Below are positions 8,951-17,929 of a stretch of DNA of 64,000 nt, in pieces. A program made the position numbers and the translations under genes. Each line of letters opens with the position of its first letter. Positions within the stretch are counted from its first letter, which is position 1. Source of the DNA: Glaciecola sp048820975 (GTDB taxonomy: Bacteria; Pseudomonadota; Gammaproteobacteria; Enterobacterales; Alteromonadaceae); NCBI RefSeq assembly GCF_048820975.1, contig NZ_JBMEUF010000004.1, forward strand, positions 62,001-126,000. Direction: 5' to 3'. Below the pieces are notes generated by a model. It was given only the letters and a program-made list of their open reading frames with translations, made no database searches and was not told the DNA's origin.

Positions 8951-10212
8951 TTAGGGATCCTCGCAGGTACAGGTTTAGTCTTTTCGTTTTTAGAATATAT
9001 AAACAGCAATATAAAGAAACCGAAGTAGAATACAGTGGCTACTTGTGATGCTGTAATTTTCCATGCTTCTTGTGGCGTACCACCTAAGTAACCAAGGAAA
9101 ATAAACACTATTGCGAACACAATTAGATTTACTTTATGCAATCCACTTCTGTAACGCCATGAACGCACGTTGCTGCGATCAAACCATGGTAATGCGAACA
9201 AGAATGCAATCGCACCAAACATTGCCAATACACCTAATAATTTATCTGGAACAGCTTTCAAAATAGCGTAGAAAGGTGTGAAGTACCAAACAGGGAAAAT
9301 ATGTTCTGGTGTTTTGTATGGGTTAGCAATTTCAAAGTTAGGATGCTCTAAGAAATAACCGCCCATTTCTGGCATGAAGAACATGATGTAACAAAATGCA
9401 AATAAGAATATGGTAAATGCCACTAAGTCTTTTAGCACTATGTGCGGGAAGAACGGTACTACATCATCTACGATGTCATATTTGTCAGTGTAGTATTCAT
9501 GAATCTTAAATTTGGTTTTTTCTTCTTCGCTTAGGCTACCTTTAGGACGTTTAATGTTTACGCCATCAGGGTTATTAGAGCCAACTTCGTGCAAAGCAAC
9601 AATGTGCAAGAACACCAGAATTACGATAACAAGTGGTAGCGCAATAACATGCAAGGCAAAGAAGCGGTTTAAGGTTGCGCCTGAAATTACGTAGTCACCC
9701 TGAATCCATTGTACTAGATCAGGACCTACAACGGGAATTGCACTAAATAAAGATACAATAACCTGTGCGCCCCAGTAAGACATTTGTCCCCATGGTAATA
9801 CATATCCCATGAAGGCTTCAGCCATAAGCGCTAAGTAAATTAACATACCGAAAATCCACAATAACTCACGTGGTTTTTGGTAAGAGCCGTAGATCATGCC
9901 GCGGAACATGTGCATGTACACTACAATAAAGAAAGCAGATGCGCCCGTGCTGTGCATATAGCGAATAAGCCAACCGTAGTCTACTTCACGCATAATATAC
10001 TCAACTGATGCGAACGCGCGCTCAGCTGAAGGCTCAAAGTTCATAGTTAACCACACACCCGTTAGGATCTGGTTAACCAATACGATGGTGGCTAAAAACC
10101 CAAACACATACCAAAAGTTCATGTTTTTGGGTGCTGGGTATTGAATTGCGTGCATATTTGCAACGCGCATCATTGGAATTCGTTGTTCTATCCATCCTAA
10201 GAATGCGTTCAT
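8947..10212 (-). CDS. petB: Ubiquinol-cytochrome c reductase, cytochrome b subunit
   Basis: This 421-residue membrane protein carries the two b hemes and the quinol sites of complex III. Visible features include the heme-ligand histidines in RYMHSTGASAFF and RFFALHVIALP, GYVLPWGQMSYWGA, and the Qo-site motif PEHIFPVWYFTPF. About eight membrane helices fit the family. ATG 10212 shares one base with the petA stop. Confidence 0.97.
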   Translation of the reverse strand: MNAFLGWIEQRIPMMRVANMHAIQYPAPKNMNFWYVFGFLATIVLVNQILTGVWLTMNFEPSAERAFASVEYIMREVDYGWLIRYMHSTGASAFFIVVYMHMFRGMIYGSYQKPRELLWIFGMLIYLALMAEAFMGYVLPWGQMSYWGAQVIVSLFSAIPVVGPDLVQWIQGDYVISGATLNRFFALHVIALPLVIVILVFLHIVALHEVGSNNPDGVNIKRPKGSLSEEEKTKFKIHEYYTDKYDIVDDVVPFFPHIVLKDLVAFTIFLFAFCYIMFFMPEMGGYFLEHPNFEIANPYKTPEHIFPVWYFTPFYAILKAVPDKLLGVLAMFGAIAFLFALPWFDRSNVRSWRYRSGLHKVNLIVFAIVFIFLGYLGGTPQEAWKITASQVATVFYFGFFILLFIYSKNEKTKPVPARIPK

Positions 10213-10853
10213 TATGCAGTCTCCTCGTCTGAACCAATCAGTAAGGTGTTGTCATCAACAAACATGTACGGAGGTACTACTAGATTTAACGGAGCAGGTA
10301 CGCCTTGGAAAACGCGGCCAGCCATATCAAACTTAGAACCGTGACAAGGGCAGAAGAAACCTTCAGCTACGCCTTCAGCATACTGAGCGAATGCGCCATC
10401 AATTAAATGCTGCGGAGAACAACCTAGGTGAGTACAAATACCTACCAATACTAAATACTCTGATTTAATAGAGCGATATTGGTTTTTCGCATATGCTGGC
10501 TGCTGTTCATTATCAGACTCAGGGTCACGTAGTTGATCTTCATGCGCACCTAATGATGCAAGAAGTTCAGGCGTTCTTCTAACTACCCATACTGGTTTAC
10601 CGCGCCATTCTACACGAATTAACTGGCCAGCCTGAATACCACTAATGTCAACTTCAACATCAGCACCCGCTGCTTTTGCTCTAGCACTTGGTTGCCACGA
10701 TGCAATAAAAGGAACCGCAGCCCCTGCTGCGCCTACAGCACCAATAACGGCGGTAGTAACAGTAAGGAATTTACGGCGACCGTTATCAGAAGCTTGCGCG
10801 TCTGTATTGCCGTTCTGGGCTGACTTATTAGCATCTATTGATACTTCGCTCAT
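10212..10853 (-). CDS. petA: Ubiquinol-cytochrome c reductase, Rieske iron-sulfur subunit
   Basis: The 213-residue Rieske protein holds the 2Fe-2S cluster of complex III: CTHLGC and CPCHGSKFD supply the two Cys and two His ligands. The N-terminus has a twin-arginine-type signal anchor (GRRKFLT followed by a hydrophobic stretch). ATG 10853 lies 8 bases after GGAG; a TTG at 10856 is the alternative. It is the first gene of petABC. Confidence 0.96.
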   Translation of the reverse strand: MSEVSIDANKSAQNGNTDAQASDNGRRKFLTVTTAVIGAVGAAGAAVPFIASWQPSARAKAAGADVEVDISGIQAGQLIRVEWRGKPVWVVRRTPELLASLGAHEDQLRDPESDNEQQPAYAKNQYRSIKSEYLVLVGICTHLGCSPQHLIDGAFAQYAEGVAEGFFCPCHGSKFDMAGRVFQGVPAPLNLVVPPYMFVDDNTLLIGSDEETA

Positions 10854-11127
10854 CAACTATTCTCCGAGGGTTGGAAAAGGCCTTTCAACCTACATTTTGC
10901 TGTGTTACTGGGTTATCGCCTGCAATCGTGATTTCATTAAACCAAGCTTGCGCCGCATTACCCAATAAAATTTTACCGCGTATGGTAAAAGAAAACACTT
11001 ATAAAACACAAGGTTTTACTGCAAAAAAGGGTGCTTTAAGTTTGTTTTGAGTCAACAATTTTGCACACAAGCACTTAATCTGCCTATTGGACTATGGTCT
11101 TCATTGGCAATATGCACTAATTTAAAA
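10854..11127. other. Intergenic region upstream of petABC
   Basis: The rpsI-petA gap holds no convincing gene. It contains the ribosome site of petA and presumably its promoter; minus-strand AT-rich elements such as TAAAAT near 10970-10977 are candidate -10 boxes without a good -35. Short frames here lack coding character. Confidence 0.5.
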
Positions 11128-11158
11128 CAAAAAAAAACCCAGCCGAAGCTGGGTTTTT
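11128..11158 (-). terminator. Rho-independent terminator after rplM-rpsI
   Basis: The minus strand reads AAAACCCAGC-TTCG-GCTGGGTTTT followed by more Ts: a stable UUCG tetraloop hairpin located 38 bases after rpsI. Confidence 0.93.
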
Positions 11159-11195
11159 GAATTTGCTTTGCAAATAAGCTTTGCAGTAAAAACGA

Positions 11196-11588
11196 TTAAC
11201 GTTTTGAGAACTGTGGACGCTTACGAGCTTTATGTAGACCAACTTTCTTACGTTCAACACGACGTGCATCACGAGTAACAAAGCCAGCTTTGCGCAATTC
11301 TGGACGAAGACTTTCGTCATATTCCATAAGTGCACGGGTAATACCGTGACGGATTGCGCCAGCTTGTCCTGAAATACCGCCACCAGAAACAGTAACGTAA
11401 AGGTCAAACTTTTCTAGCATATCCACTAATTCTAGTGGCTGCTTAACGATCATACGAGCAGTTTCACGACCGAAGAAAACGTCTAGTGGACGTTTGTTAA
11501 CCGTGATAGTGCCGTTACCTGGACGAAGGAATACGCGAGCTGTTGAGCTTTTGCGACGACCTGTACCATAATATTGAGTATCTGCCAT
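11196..11588 (-). CDS. rpsI: Small ribosomal subunit protein uS9
   Basis: S9 (130 aa) contacts P-site tRNA with its C-terminal tail. The start YYGTGRRKSSTARVFLRPG, the core GGGISGQAGAIRHGITRAL and the terminal KARKRPQFSKR (ending SKR) are hallmarks. AAGGAG precedes the ATG. It is 12 bases downstream of rplM and co-transcribed with it. Confidence 0.99.
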   Translation of the reverse strand: MADTQYYGTGRRKSSTARVFLRPGNGTITVNKRPLDVFFGRETARMIVKQPLELVDMLEKFDLYVTVSGGGISGQAGAIRHGITRALMEYDESLRPELRKAGFVTRDARRVERKKVGLHKARKRPQFSKR

Positions 11589-11600
11589 TGTGCGCGCTCC

Positions 11601-12029
11601 TTATATATCCAAAACTTGTGGCTGTTGTGCTTGATGCGTGTGCTCTGGTCCAATGAATACTTTCATTTTACGGAACATAGCGCGGCCTAGTGGTCCTTTC
11701 GGCAACATACCTTTAACTGCACGCTCTAAAACCGCTTCAGGCTTTTTCGCTAGTAGTTTTTCAAAAGTAGTTTCTTTCAAGCCACCTACATAACCAGAGT
11801 GGTTATAGTAAATTTTGCCTTTCGCTTTATTACCCGTTACGGTAATTTTTTCAGCATTAACAACAACAATGTAATCACCAGTGTCTACGTGAGGCGTATA
11901 CTCTGGCTTATGCTTTCCACGCAATCTAGTTGCGATTTCAGCCGCTAAGCGACCTAACGTTTTGTCTGTGGCGTCTACCACGAACCAGTCGCGTTCAACG
12001 CTTTCTGGTTTAGCAACAAAAGTTTTCAT
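11601..12029 (-). CDS. rplM: Large ribosomal subunit protein uL13
   Basis: L13 is an early-assembly 50S protein. The start MKTFVAKPESVERDWFVVDA at ATG 12029, six bases after GGTGA, gives the canonical 142 residues; the in-frame ATG at 12044 would add an atypical MGEIE. Signature stretches are GDYIVVVNAEKI and GMLPKGPLGR. Confidence 0.98.
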   Translation of the reverse strand: MKTFVAKPESVERDWFVVDATDKTLGRLAAEIATRLRGKHKPEYTPHVDTGDYIVVVNAEKITVTGNKAKGKIYYNHSGYVGGLKETTFEKLLAKKPEAVLERAVKGMLPKGPLGRAMFRKMKVFIGPEHTHQAQQPQVLDI

Positions 12030-12105
12030 TTCAATTTCACCCAAAAAAATATTTAAAAAAAGTTATTAATATCAATCATATGACCCCTTCGAGCCGATCA
12101 ATCTT

Positions 12106-12123
12106 CCACCTTCCCAAAGGTGG
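12106..12123 (-). promoter_or_regulatory. Leader hairpin of rplM mRNA (candidate L13 autoregulatory element)
   Basis: The minus strand has a perfect CCACCTT-TGGG-AAGGTGG hairpin about 77 bases before rplM. In E. coli, L13 represses its own operon through the rplM leader, so this stem is a candidate target. Equivalence to the E. coli element is inferred from position only. It lacks a U run, so it is not a terminator. Confidence 0.5.
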
Positions 12124-12136
12124 GCGTAACTGGGCA

Positions 12137-12172
12137 GGTCGCGAATTATACAGATTTACAGCAAAAAGCGAA
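12137..12172 (-). promoter_or_regulatory. Promoter of rplM-rpsI
   Basis: On the minus strand a perfect TATAAT -10 box (12145-12150) is followed by a GC-rich discriminator, TCGCGACC. The -35 region is weak (TTCGCT/CTTCGC), with AT-rich sequence upstream. A GC-rich discriminator is typical of promoters inhibited by ppGpp. Confidence 0.6.
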
Positions 12173-12227
12173 GTGCTAATTGCAAATAATTTATACAAAA
12201 TACCAAACAGCGGCGTAATTTACTTGA

Positions 12228-14384
12228 TTAACGCGTTAAACGCACTACGTCTGAAACATCTTTAATTTGTTTTAAACGTTCTGTTACTTTCTCAAGTGCT
12301 TCACGGTTGAGCACATCAATGGTAATAGTAATTTTAGCTTTATAGTTAGATTTATCACTGAAGCTATTTACGCCAAGTAAGCCAACCTTGTCATTCGCAA
12401 GCACAGTTGTAATATCACGAAGTATGCCGGTTCTATCAGTGGTAAATATATCTAAATTGGCTTCAAAGCTTGATGAATAATCCTCTGACCAACTTACTTC
12501 TATTTCACGCTCAGGATGTTGCGACAATAAATGCTCTAAATTCTGACACGCTTCTTTATGAACACTCACGCCTTTACCTTGGGTTATGTAACCAACAATC
12601 GCATCACCTTGTACGGGTTTACAGCAATTGGCCAACTGGCTCAATAAGTTACCCACACCTTCAGCAATTACGGCGTCTTGCTGTTTCTTACCTTGCTTTT
12701 TGCGTGGCTTAGCAAGCGCGATTTCTTCTTCAGGCTCAGGCGCAATGTGTATGGTCGAGATGCTGTTAATAACATTCATGACCCGCAAATCACCAGCGCC
12801 TATTGCCACGTATAAGTCATCAATTGATTTAAGATTGTATTTATCAACCACATCAACAGCATGTTTAAGGCTTAAATTGACCTTAAGTAGTTCCCGCTCC
12901 AGTAACTCTTTCCCCGCTTCAATATTTTTGTCTTTGTCTTGCTTTTTAAAGTAAGAATGAATAGTAGCACGCGCTCTTGAGGTATGAACGTAGCCTAAAC
13001 CCGGATGCATCCAGTCTCGACTAGGCGTCCCATTTTTGCTTGTGAGCACACTTACTTGATCACCATTTTTAAGATGGTAGGTAAACGGAACAATACGCCC
13101 ATTAATTTTAGCCCCCGTGCAGCGATGCCCCACGTTGCTATGAATGTAGTAAGCAAAATCAAGCGGAGTGGCGCCCACCGGCAGGTCAATCACGTCACCT
13201 TTAGGCGTAAAAACATACACACGGTCATCAAACACCTGGCTTCTAAATTCTTCAACGAGATTGCCTGACTCGGCCATTTCTTCTTGCCACTGCAAGATTT
13301 TACGAAGCCAGTTAACGCGTTCGTCATTGCTCGCTGTTTTACCCGCACTACCCTCTTTATATTTCCAGTGCGCAGCTACGCCTAGTTCAGCATCTTGATG
13401 CATTTGTGAAGTACGAATTTGTATTTCTAGCGATTTGCCAGCCGGCCCAATTACTACAGTATGAATACTTTGGTAGCCATTAGGTTTCGGAGTAGCTATG
13501 TAATCATCAAACTCGCTAGGAATATGCTTAAAATTCGCATGAACAATTCCCAATGCGGCATAGCAATCTTGCAGCCTGTCAGCAATAATGCGCAAGGCTC
13601 TAATGTCAAATAACTGCTCAAATCCTAAGCTTTTCTTATGCATCTTTTTATAAATACTATAAATGTGCTTAGGCCGCCCTATTACTTGCGCTTGAATCTT
13701 TTCTTTGTCTAAGAGCGCTTGTAAATGAATCACAAAATCTTGAATGTATTGCTCTCTATCGCTACGCTTTTCTTTTAGCATGCTGGCAATACGTTTATAA
13801 GTTTGCGGGTGCAAATAACGGAACGATAGATCTTCTAATTCCCATTTTAGCTGGCCAATTCCTAAGCGATTGGCTAAGGGCGCATATATAGTGGCGCATT
13901 CTTTAGCCACCAAAACACGGGTTTCCTCGTCTTCGTCTTTTATTTTATGTAATGTGCAAATTCGCTCGGCCATTTTGATTACTATGGCTCGTACATCTTC
14001 AACCATAGTCAATAGCATGTTACGCAAGTTCTCAATTTGCGTGGCATCTGATGTAACACGTTTAGATTGCAAAGAGTTAATTGCGCGCATTTTGCGAACG
14101 TTCTCAACCAAATAAGCGATATTTTCACCAAAACGCTCTACCACTTCTTCTTGCGTTAATTGATGAATTTCACAATAAGGATAGACTAAAGCCGCTTGAA
14201 GAGTTTCATCATCCATGTGCAATTGCTGCAATATCTCAACCATTTCTTGGCCAATCAGGAGAATCTCAGGCGCGTCTGACACGGTACGCAACTTTTCTTT
14301 AGTTGAGCTTGATAAACTTAAATCTTGTAGCCATTTTTGAAACTCTGGCCGTTGTAATTGATGAACGCTTCTTATGGAAACCAT
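12228..14384 (-). CDS. relA: GTP pyrophosphokinase RelA ((p)ppGpp synthetase I)
   Basis: RelA makes (p)ppGpp on stalled ribosomes. Starting at ATG 14384 (AAGGAAAATT upstream) it has 718 residues; a longer frame begins at 14435. Order: degenerate HD domain (about 20-180; catalytic HD pair missing, so synthesis only), synthetase domain (FDIRALRII, PKPNGYQSIHTVV), TGS domain (VYVFTPKGDVIDLP), zinc-finger/helical region and C-terminal ACT domain (TTDRTGILRDITTVL). Loss of the HD pair and linkage to rlmD favour RelA over SpoT. Confidence 0.95.
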   Translation of the reverse strand: MVSIRSVHQLQRPEFQKWLQDLSLSSSTKEKLRTVSDAPEILLIGQEMVEILQQLHMDDETLQAALVYPYCEIHQLTQEEVVERFGENIAYLVENVRKMRAINSLQSKRVTSDATQIENLRNMLLTMVEDVRAIVIKMAERICTLHKIKDEDEETRVLVAKECATIYAPLANRLGIGQLKWELEDLSFRYLHPQTYKRIASMLKEKRSDREQYIQDFVIHLQALLDKEKIQAQVIGRPKHIYSIYKKMHKKSLGFEQLFDIRALRIIADRLQDCYAALGIVHANFKHIPSEFDDYIATPKPNGYQSIHTVVIGPAGKSLEIQIRTSQMHQDAELGVAAHWKYKEGSAGKTASNDERVNWLRKILQWQEEMAESGNLVEEFRSQVFDDRVYVFTPKGDVIDLPVGATPLDFAYYIHSNVGHRCTGAKINGRIVPFTYHLKNGDQVSVLTSKNGTPSRDWMHPGLGYVHTSRARATIHSYFKKQDKDKNIEAGKELLERELLKVNLSLKHAVDVVDKYNLKSIDDLYVAIGAGDLRVMNVINSISTIHIAPEPEEEIALAKPRKKQGKKQQDAVIAEGVGNLLSQLANCCKPVQGDAIVGYITQGKGVSVHKEACQNLEHLLSQHPEREIEVSWSEDYSSSFEANLDIFTTDRTGILRDITTVLANDKVGLLGVNSFSDKSNYKAKITITIDVLNREALEKVTERLKQIKDVSDVVRLTR

Positions 14385-14483
14385 AATTTTCCTTGAATAT
14401 ACAACAATTGGGCACTTGAGATAACTCAGAGGCATTAAGCCATTACGGTCAAATCTCTTTTATACTGCCTTTTTGCTAGGTCA

Positions 14484-15971
14484 CTATTGTTTTGCAACGA
14501 GTAAGGCCATTACTTCTAAATGGCTAGTGAACGGAAACATATCTAAGGCTGTAATCTTGTCTATTTTATAATGAGTTTGCAAGTGTTTAAGATCTCTTGC
14601 AAAGCTATTAGGATTACACGACACATATAATATTTTTGAAACCGCTTTGTTCGCCAGTGCTATGCACAATTCTAATGCGCCCTCACGGGAAGGATCAAGG
14701 ATGACTAAGCTATCTTTTTCCATGGAGATCTGCGCCAAGGCCCGCTCATCTGACAAATCACAAGTCGCAAATGTGCAATTTTCAATATTGTTCACTGCTG
14801 CATTATGTTGAGCAAGCTCAACCATTTCATTCACCCCCTCAAATCCAAGCACTGACTTTACTTTCGGCGCAAGCATAAGCGAGAAGTTTCCTGAGCCACA
14901 AAAAAAGTCATACAACACTTGATTAGGCTTAGGGTTTAACCAGTCTGCAGCTGTGCGTAACATGGCGTCATTAACGCGGGCATTTACTTGCAAAAAATGA
15001 TGAGGAGCGCCCTGTAGCAATGTATTTTGTTGATTTAAGATAGGTAAAGATTCACTTAAGGCATTTATTAGCACCGGTTCAGCTTGCTTGCTTTTCACCA
15101 CCACGCTAATAGGAAGCGCTTGGCTTTGCACAAATTCTTGTAAATACATAATAGATTTAGCTGACAGCGTTTGAGTAACAAACAAGGCTAGTTGAATAGT
15201 ATCTTCAGCGAAAGATTCGTGTGTGTATGCAAGGGTATCGGCAACCGTTATTACAATGTGTCCAACAGACGCAATAGAGGGAAACCCTTTCAGCATTGTG
15301 TTTATAGGAAGAAGTGCAGATTGAATGGGAGCAAGCGCTATAGGGCAGTTTTGTATATCAATTACTCGCTGGCTTTTACGCTCTCTATATCCCACCTTAA
15401 CCTTATTCTTGTTCCTTGCATCAACCGCTAAGCGTATACGACGCCTATAAGCTGTGGCTTCGTTAACGCTATTTTTGCCTGGTATCGTGTTTGAGCTCGT
15501 ATAATTGATATCAGAGCGAATAGGCGCAAGCCATTTATCGGCAACTACTTGGTGCTGATGACTTAAGTAACCTTGCAAGGCTGCATACTTTTCACTTAAG
15601 GCATATTCTGCTTGAACATGTTGTAAGGTACAGCCTCCGCACTTTTCGTAGTACTGGCAAAACGGCTCCTGTCTATATTCATTTTTTTCAATAACCTTAA
15701 GCACTCGAGCATTTCGTACTTTTTTGCTAGCTTGATACACCTTTACTTCACAGGTTTCATTCGCCAAGGCGTTTTCAACAATAGTAATAGGTTGGGTGCT
15801 GAAACTAATCCCCTTACCTGTGTGATCAAGTTTATTTATACTGATGATTTCGCTCGCATTTTGCGTGTTTGAATCAGGCTGTAGTGAAGCTAATGAGTGA
15901 ACAGTAGACCGGCCTTTGGGTACTTTAGATCTATTTGATTTACCTTTTTTAGGCTGAAAAAACTGGGCCAT
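14484..15971 (-). CDS. rlmD: 23S rRNA (uracil-1939-C5)-methyltransferase RlmD
   Basis: RlmD (495 aa) methylates U1939 of 23S rRNA. After a basic, low-complexity N-terminus comes a TRAM domain (about 40-105). Cysteines of a 4Fe-4S cluster follow in CQYYEKCGGC plus a later NCP. The SAM-binding motif is DFFCGSGNFSLMLA and the catalytic cysteine lies in YVSCNPNSFARDL. It sits directly upstream of relA, as in E. coli. Confidence 0.95.
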   Translation of the reverse strand: MAQFFQPKKGKSNRSKVPKGRSTVHSLASLQPDSNTQNASEIISINKLDHTGKGISFSTQPITIVENALANETCEVKVYQASKKVRNARVLKVIEKNEYRQEPFCQYYEKCGGCTLQHVQAEYALSEKYAALQGYLSHQHQVVADKWLAPIRSDINYTSSNTIPGKNSVNEATAYRRRIRLAVDARNKNKVKVGYRERKSQRVIDIQNCPIALAPIQSALLPINTMLKGFPSIASVGHIVITVADTLAYTHESFAEDTIQLALFVTQTLSAKSIMYLQEFVQSQALPISVVVKSKQAEPVLINALSESLPILNQQNTLLQGAPHHFLQVNARVNDAMLRTAADWLNPKPNQVLYDFFCGSGNFSLMLAPKVKSVLGFEGVNEMVELAQHNAAVNNIENCTFATCDLSDERALAQISMEKDSLVILDPSREGALELCIALANKAVSKILYVSCNPNSFARDLKHLQTHYKIDKITALDMFPFTSHLEVMALLVAKQ

Positions 15972-16015
15972 TGAGTATTTACCTTAGTGTTGCGTTTGAT
16001 CTTATAACGCTATTT

Positions 16016-16390
16016 TTACGACTCTAGTACAACCATTGCAGTGGCATATTCAACTTCATCAGAAATAGATATATGGCAAGACACCACTTTTAGGTCGTTA
16101 AACTTATCTAGCAAAGGTGGCATTGGGACAACCATTGGCTTGCCCAGCTCATCATGTTCAATTTGTATCATTTGCCAGCTCAGTCCGTTCCCTATTCCAG
16201 TACCAAGGGCTTTAGCTAGCGCTTCTTTACTTGCAAACTTTTTCGCTAAATAACGTGCTTTAGCTTTACTGGCAAAATACTCCTGCAATTCAAATTCGGT
16301 CAAAATACGCTGTGCAAAACGTTCACTAGCATTCATTGCCTTTTCTATTCGCGCTATTTCAACAATATCGTTGCCAATGCCTACTATCAT
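16016..16390 (-). CDS. acpS: Holo-[acyl-carrier-protein] synthase
   Basis: AcpS (124 aa) transfers 4'-phosphopantetheine from CoA to apo-ACP. VGIGNDIVEIARI carries the metal-binding aspartate, and KKFASKEALAKALGTGIG the second acidic site. The ATG lies one base after the pdxJ stop, the conserved pdxJ-acpS pair. Confidence 0.97.
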   Translation of the reverse strand: MIVGIGNDIVEIARIEKAMNASERFAQRILTEFELQEYFASKAKARYLAKKFASKEALAKALGTGIGNGLSWQMIQIEHDELGKPMVVPMPPLLDKFNDLKVVSCHISISDEVEYATAMVVLES

Positions 16391-16391
16391 G

Positions 16392-17162
16392 TTACTTGCT
16401 TACGTTTGCTAGGGTTTGCTGCAACTGAGCATGCTGACGTGCTTGTTGCATAAGTGTTTGCATGTCACTTACTGCTTTAGCTAAACCATCAAATGCAGCT
16501 CTGGCAATAATGGCATGGCCTATGTTGAGTTCTATCAATTGAGGAATAGCTGCAATTGCCTGCACGTTATGATAATGCAAGCCATGCCCTGCATTCACTT
16601 TTAAACCCAAGCGATCTGCATACTCAATGCCTTCTATGAGTTTAGCAAGTTCACTTGCTTGTTCGCGTTCATTTTTAGCCTCAGCGTATTGCCCTGTATG
16701 AATTTCTATAAATGGTGCGCCGGCCTCAAGCGCCGCTTCAATTTGGGCTTGATCAGCGTCTATGAACAATGATGCCATAGTGCCTTGCTCTCGCAGTTGG
16801 CTGCAAGCAGCCGTAATTTTAGATAAATTGCCAGCTACATCTAAACCACCTTCCGTGGTTAATTCTTCACGTTTTTCAGGCACCAAACAGCAGAATTCAG
16901 GAACAACTTTTGCCGCTATAGCAAGCATCTCATCGGTAACGGCCATTTCTAGATTCATGCGGGTATTTAATGTGTTTTTTAAAGTATATACATCTTCGTC
17001 TTTTATGTGACGACGGTCTTCTCGCAGGTGAATAGTAATGCCATCAGCACCAGCTCTTTCAGCAATATCAGCTGCATGAACAGGATTTGGATATTGAGTG
17101 CCGCGGGCATTGCGCAAGGTCGCAATATGGTCAATGTTCACGCCAAGTAAAAGAGACTGCAT
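16392..17162 (-). CDS. pdxJ: Pyridoxine 5'-phosphate synthase PdxJ
   Basis: PdxJ condenses 1-deoxyxylulose-5-phosphate with 3-amino-2-oxopropyl phosphate in the last step of vitamin B6 synthesis. ATG 17162 with GGAG 8 bases upstream gives 256 residues beginning MQSLLLGVNIDHIATLRNAR; extending to 17231 adds 23 atypical residues. TIHLREDRRHI, the EIHTGQYA motif and the glycine-rich NAGHGLHY are diagnostic. pdxA, which makes the other substrate, is also in this window. Confidence 0.97.
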   Translation of the reverse strand: MQSLLLGVNIDHIATLRNARGTQYPNPVHAADIAERAGADGITIHLREDRRHIKDEDVYTLKNTLNTRMNLEMAVTDEMLAIAAKVVPEFCCLVPEKREELTTEGGLDVAGNLSKITAACSQLREQGTMASLFIDADQAQIEAALEAGAPFIEIHTGQYAEAKNEREQASELAKLIEGIEYADRLGLKVNAGHGLHYHNVQAIAAIPQLIELNIGHAIIARAAFDGLAKAVSDMQTLMQQARQHAQLQQTLANVSK

Positions 17163-17487
17163 AATTAAAACTCCATTAGAAGAATATGAGCCCTTCGCTA
17201 ATGCGCAATAGAGCCTTAATTTGATGGGCAAGAATGATATCAGGTATCAGATAATACACCAATTAAAGGCGCAAAATTTATCGCTAGAGGGCTGTAAAAC
17301 AATCTATAGTTATTTAACTAGCACCTTAATAACATTGCTAATAATTAGTTAATTTGACCAAATAAACAAAAAGTCACACAATCCATAAAAACTTAACCAC
17401 CTGAATAATATAGATAAAATTAATGGCATCAGCATTGCAATACTCACACATAGTGAACGTTAATGAGTAAAAGTAAGGGGCGGGTTT
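17163..17487. other. Intergenic region between pdxJ and the small membrane genes
   Basis: This AT-rich stretch of 325 bases has no convincing coding frame, RNA or hairpin. It should hold divergent promoters. The last bases contain the strong ribosome site AAGGGGCGGG of the next gene. Confidence 0.5.
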
Positions 17488-17697
17488 ATGGAAGTTATTT
17501 TTGGCATTTTTGGTTTGTTTATTGGATTATTTTGCATGTTGATTTGGTTTATACCATTAATCATGATTGCAACGTCTAGACGCACCACCGGGGGCGAAAA
17601 AGCAGCATGGATTTTAGCCGTTATTTTCATCTCTTGGTTTGCTTGGATATTTTATTTGCTATTGGCACCACTGAAACGTGAACGTAGAGTGTATTAA
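17488..17697 (+). CDS. Small membrane protein, PLDc_N-like
   Basis: The 69-residue protein has two predicted membrane helices (about 5-27 and 40-62) separated by SRRTTGGEKAAWI, then a basic tail. Helix-TGG-K-W-I-helix-YLL resembles the PLDc_N domain, the two-helix anchor that precedes some phospholipase-D proteins and also occurs alone. No enzymatic domain is present; function is unknown. AAGGGGCGGG precedes ATG 17488. The next gene begins two bases after its stop, so the pair is probably one transcript. Confidence 0.75.
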   Translation: MEVIFGIFGLFIGLFCMLIWFIPLIMIATSRRTTGGEKAAWILAVIFISWFAWIFYLLLAPLKRERRVY

Positions 17698-17698
17698 C

Positions 17699-17929
17699 AT
17701 GAAAGGTTTGAGAAAATTAGCTATTAGCATAGTAGGCGGATTGTTTGTATTAATCGGTTTAGTATTCATATTGCTGCCTGGCCCATCTTTACTACTTATT
17801 ATTCCAGGGCTTTTTATACTCAGCTATGAATACCCGCTTGCTAAAGTATGGCTACGCAAATGCATGAAAATAATGCGCAATAGCGCAAAGTACTTAGATC
17901 GCTTATTTCGCAGAAAAAGCCTTAGGTAA
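17699..17929 (+). CDS. Small PGPGW-family transmembrane protein
   Basis: This 76-residue protein begins at ATG 17699. Residues 9-45 are hydrophobic and contain ILLPGPSLLLIIPG, close to the defining LxPGPG motif of the PGPGW transmembrane family (here PGPS), followed by YEYPLAKVWLRK and a basic amphipathic tail. Family function is unknown. Its 3' end overlaps that of recO by 8 bases on the opposite strand. Confidence 0.75.
   Translation: MKGLRKLAISIVGGLFVLIGLVFILLPGPSLLLIIPGLFILSYEYPLAKVWLRKCMKIMRNSAKYLDRLFRRKSLR

Noticed and set aside
11117..11407. 96-codon minus-strand frame
   Set aside because: It overlaps rpsI in another frame and runs through its terminator.
12228..14384. SpoT, the bifunctional RSH enzyme
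   Set aside because: The HD hydrolase residues are missing and the gene is next to rlmD, as for relA; spoT usually lies with rpoZ-gmk.
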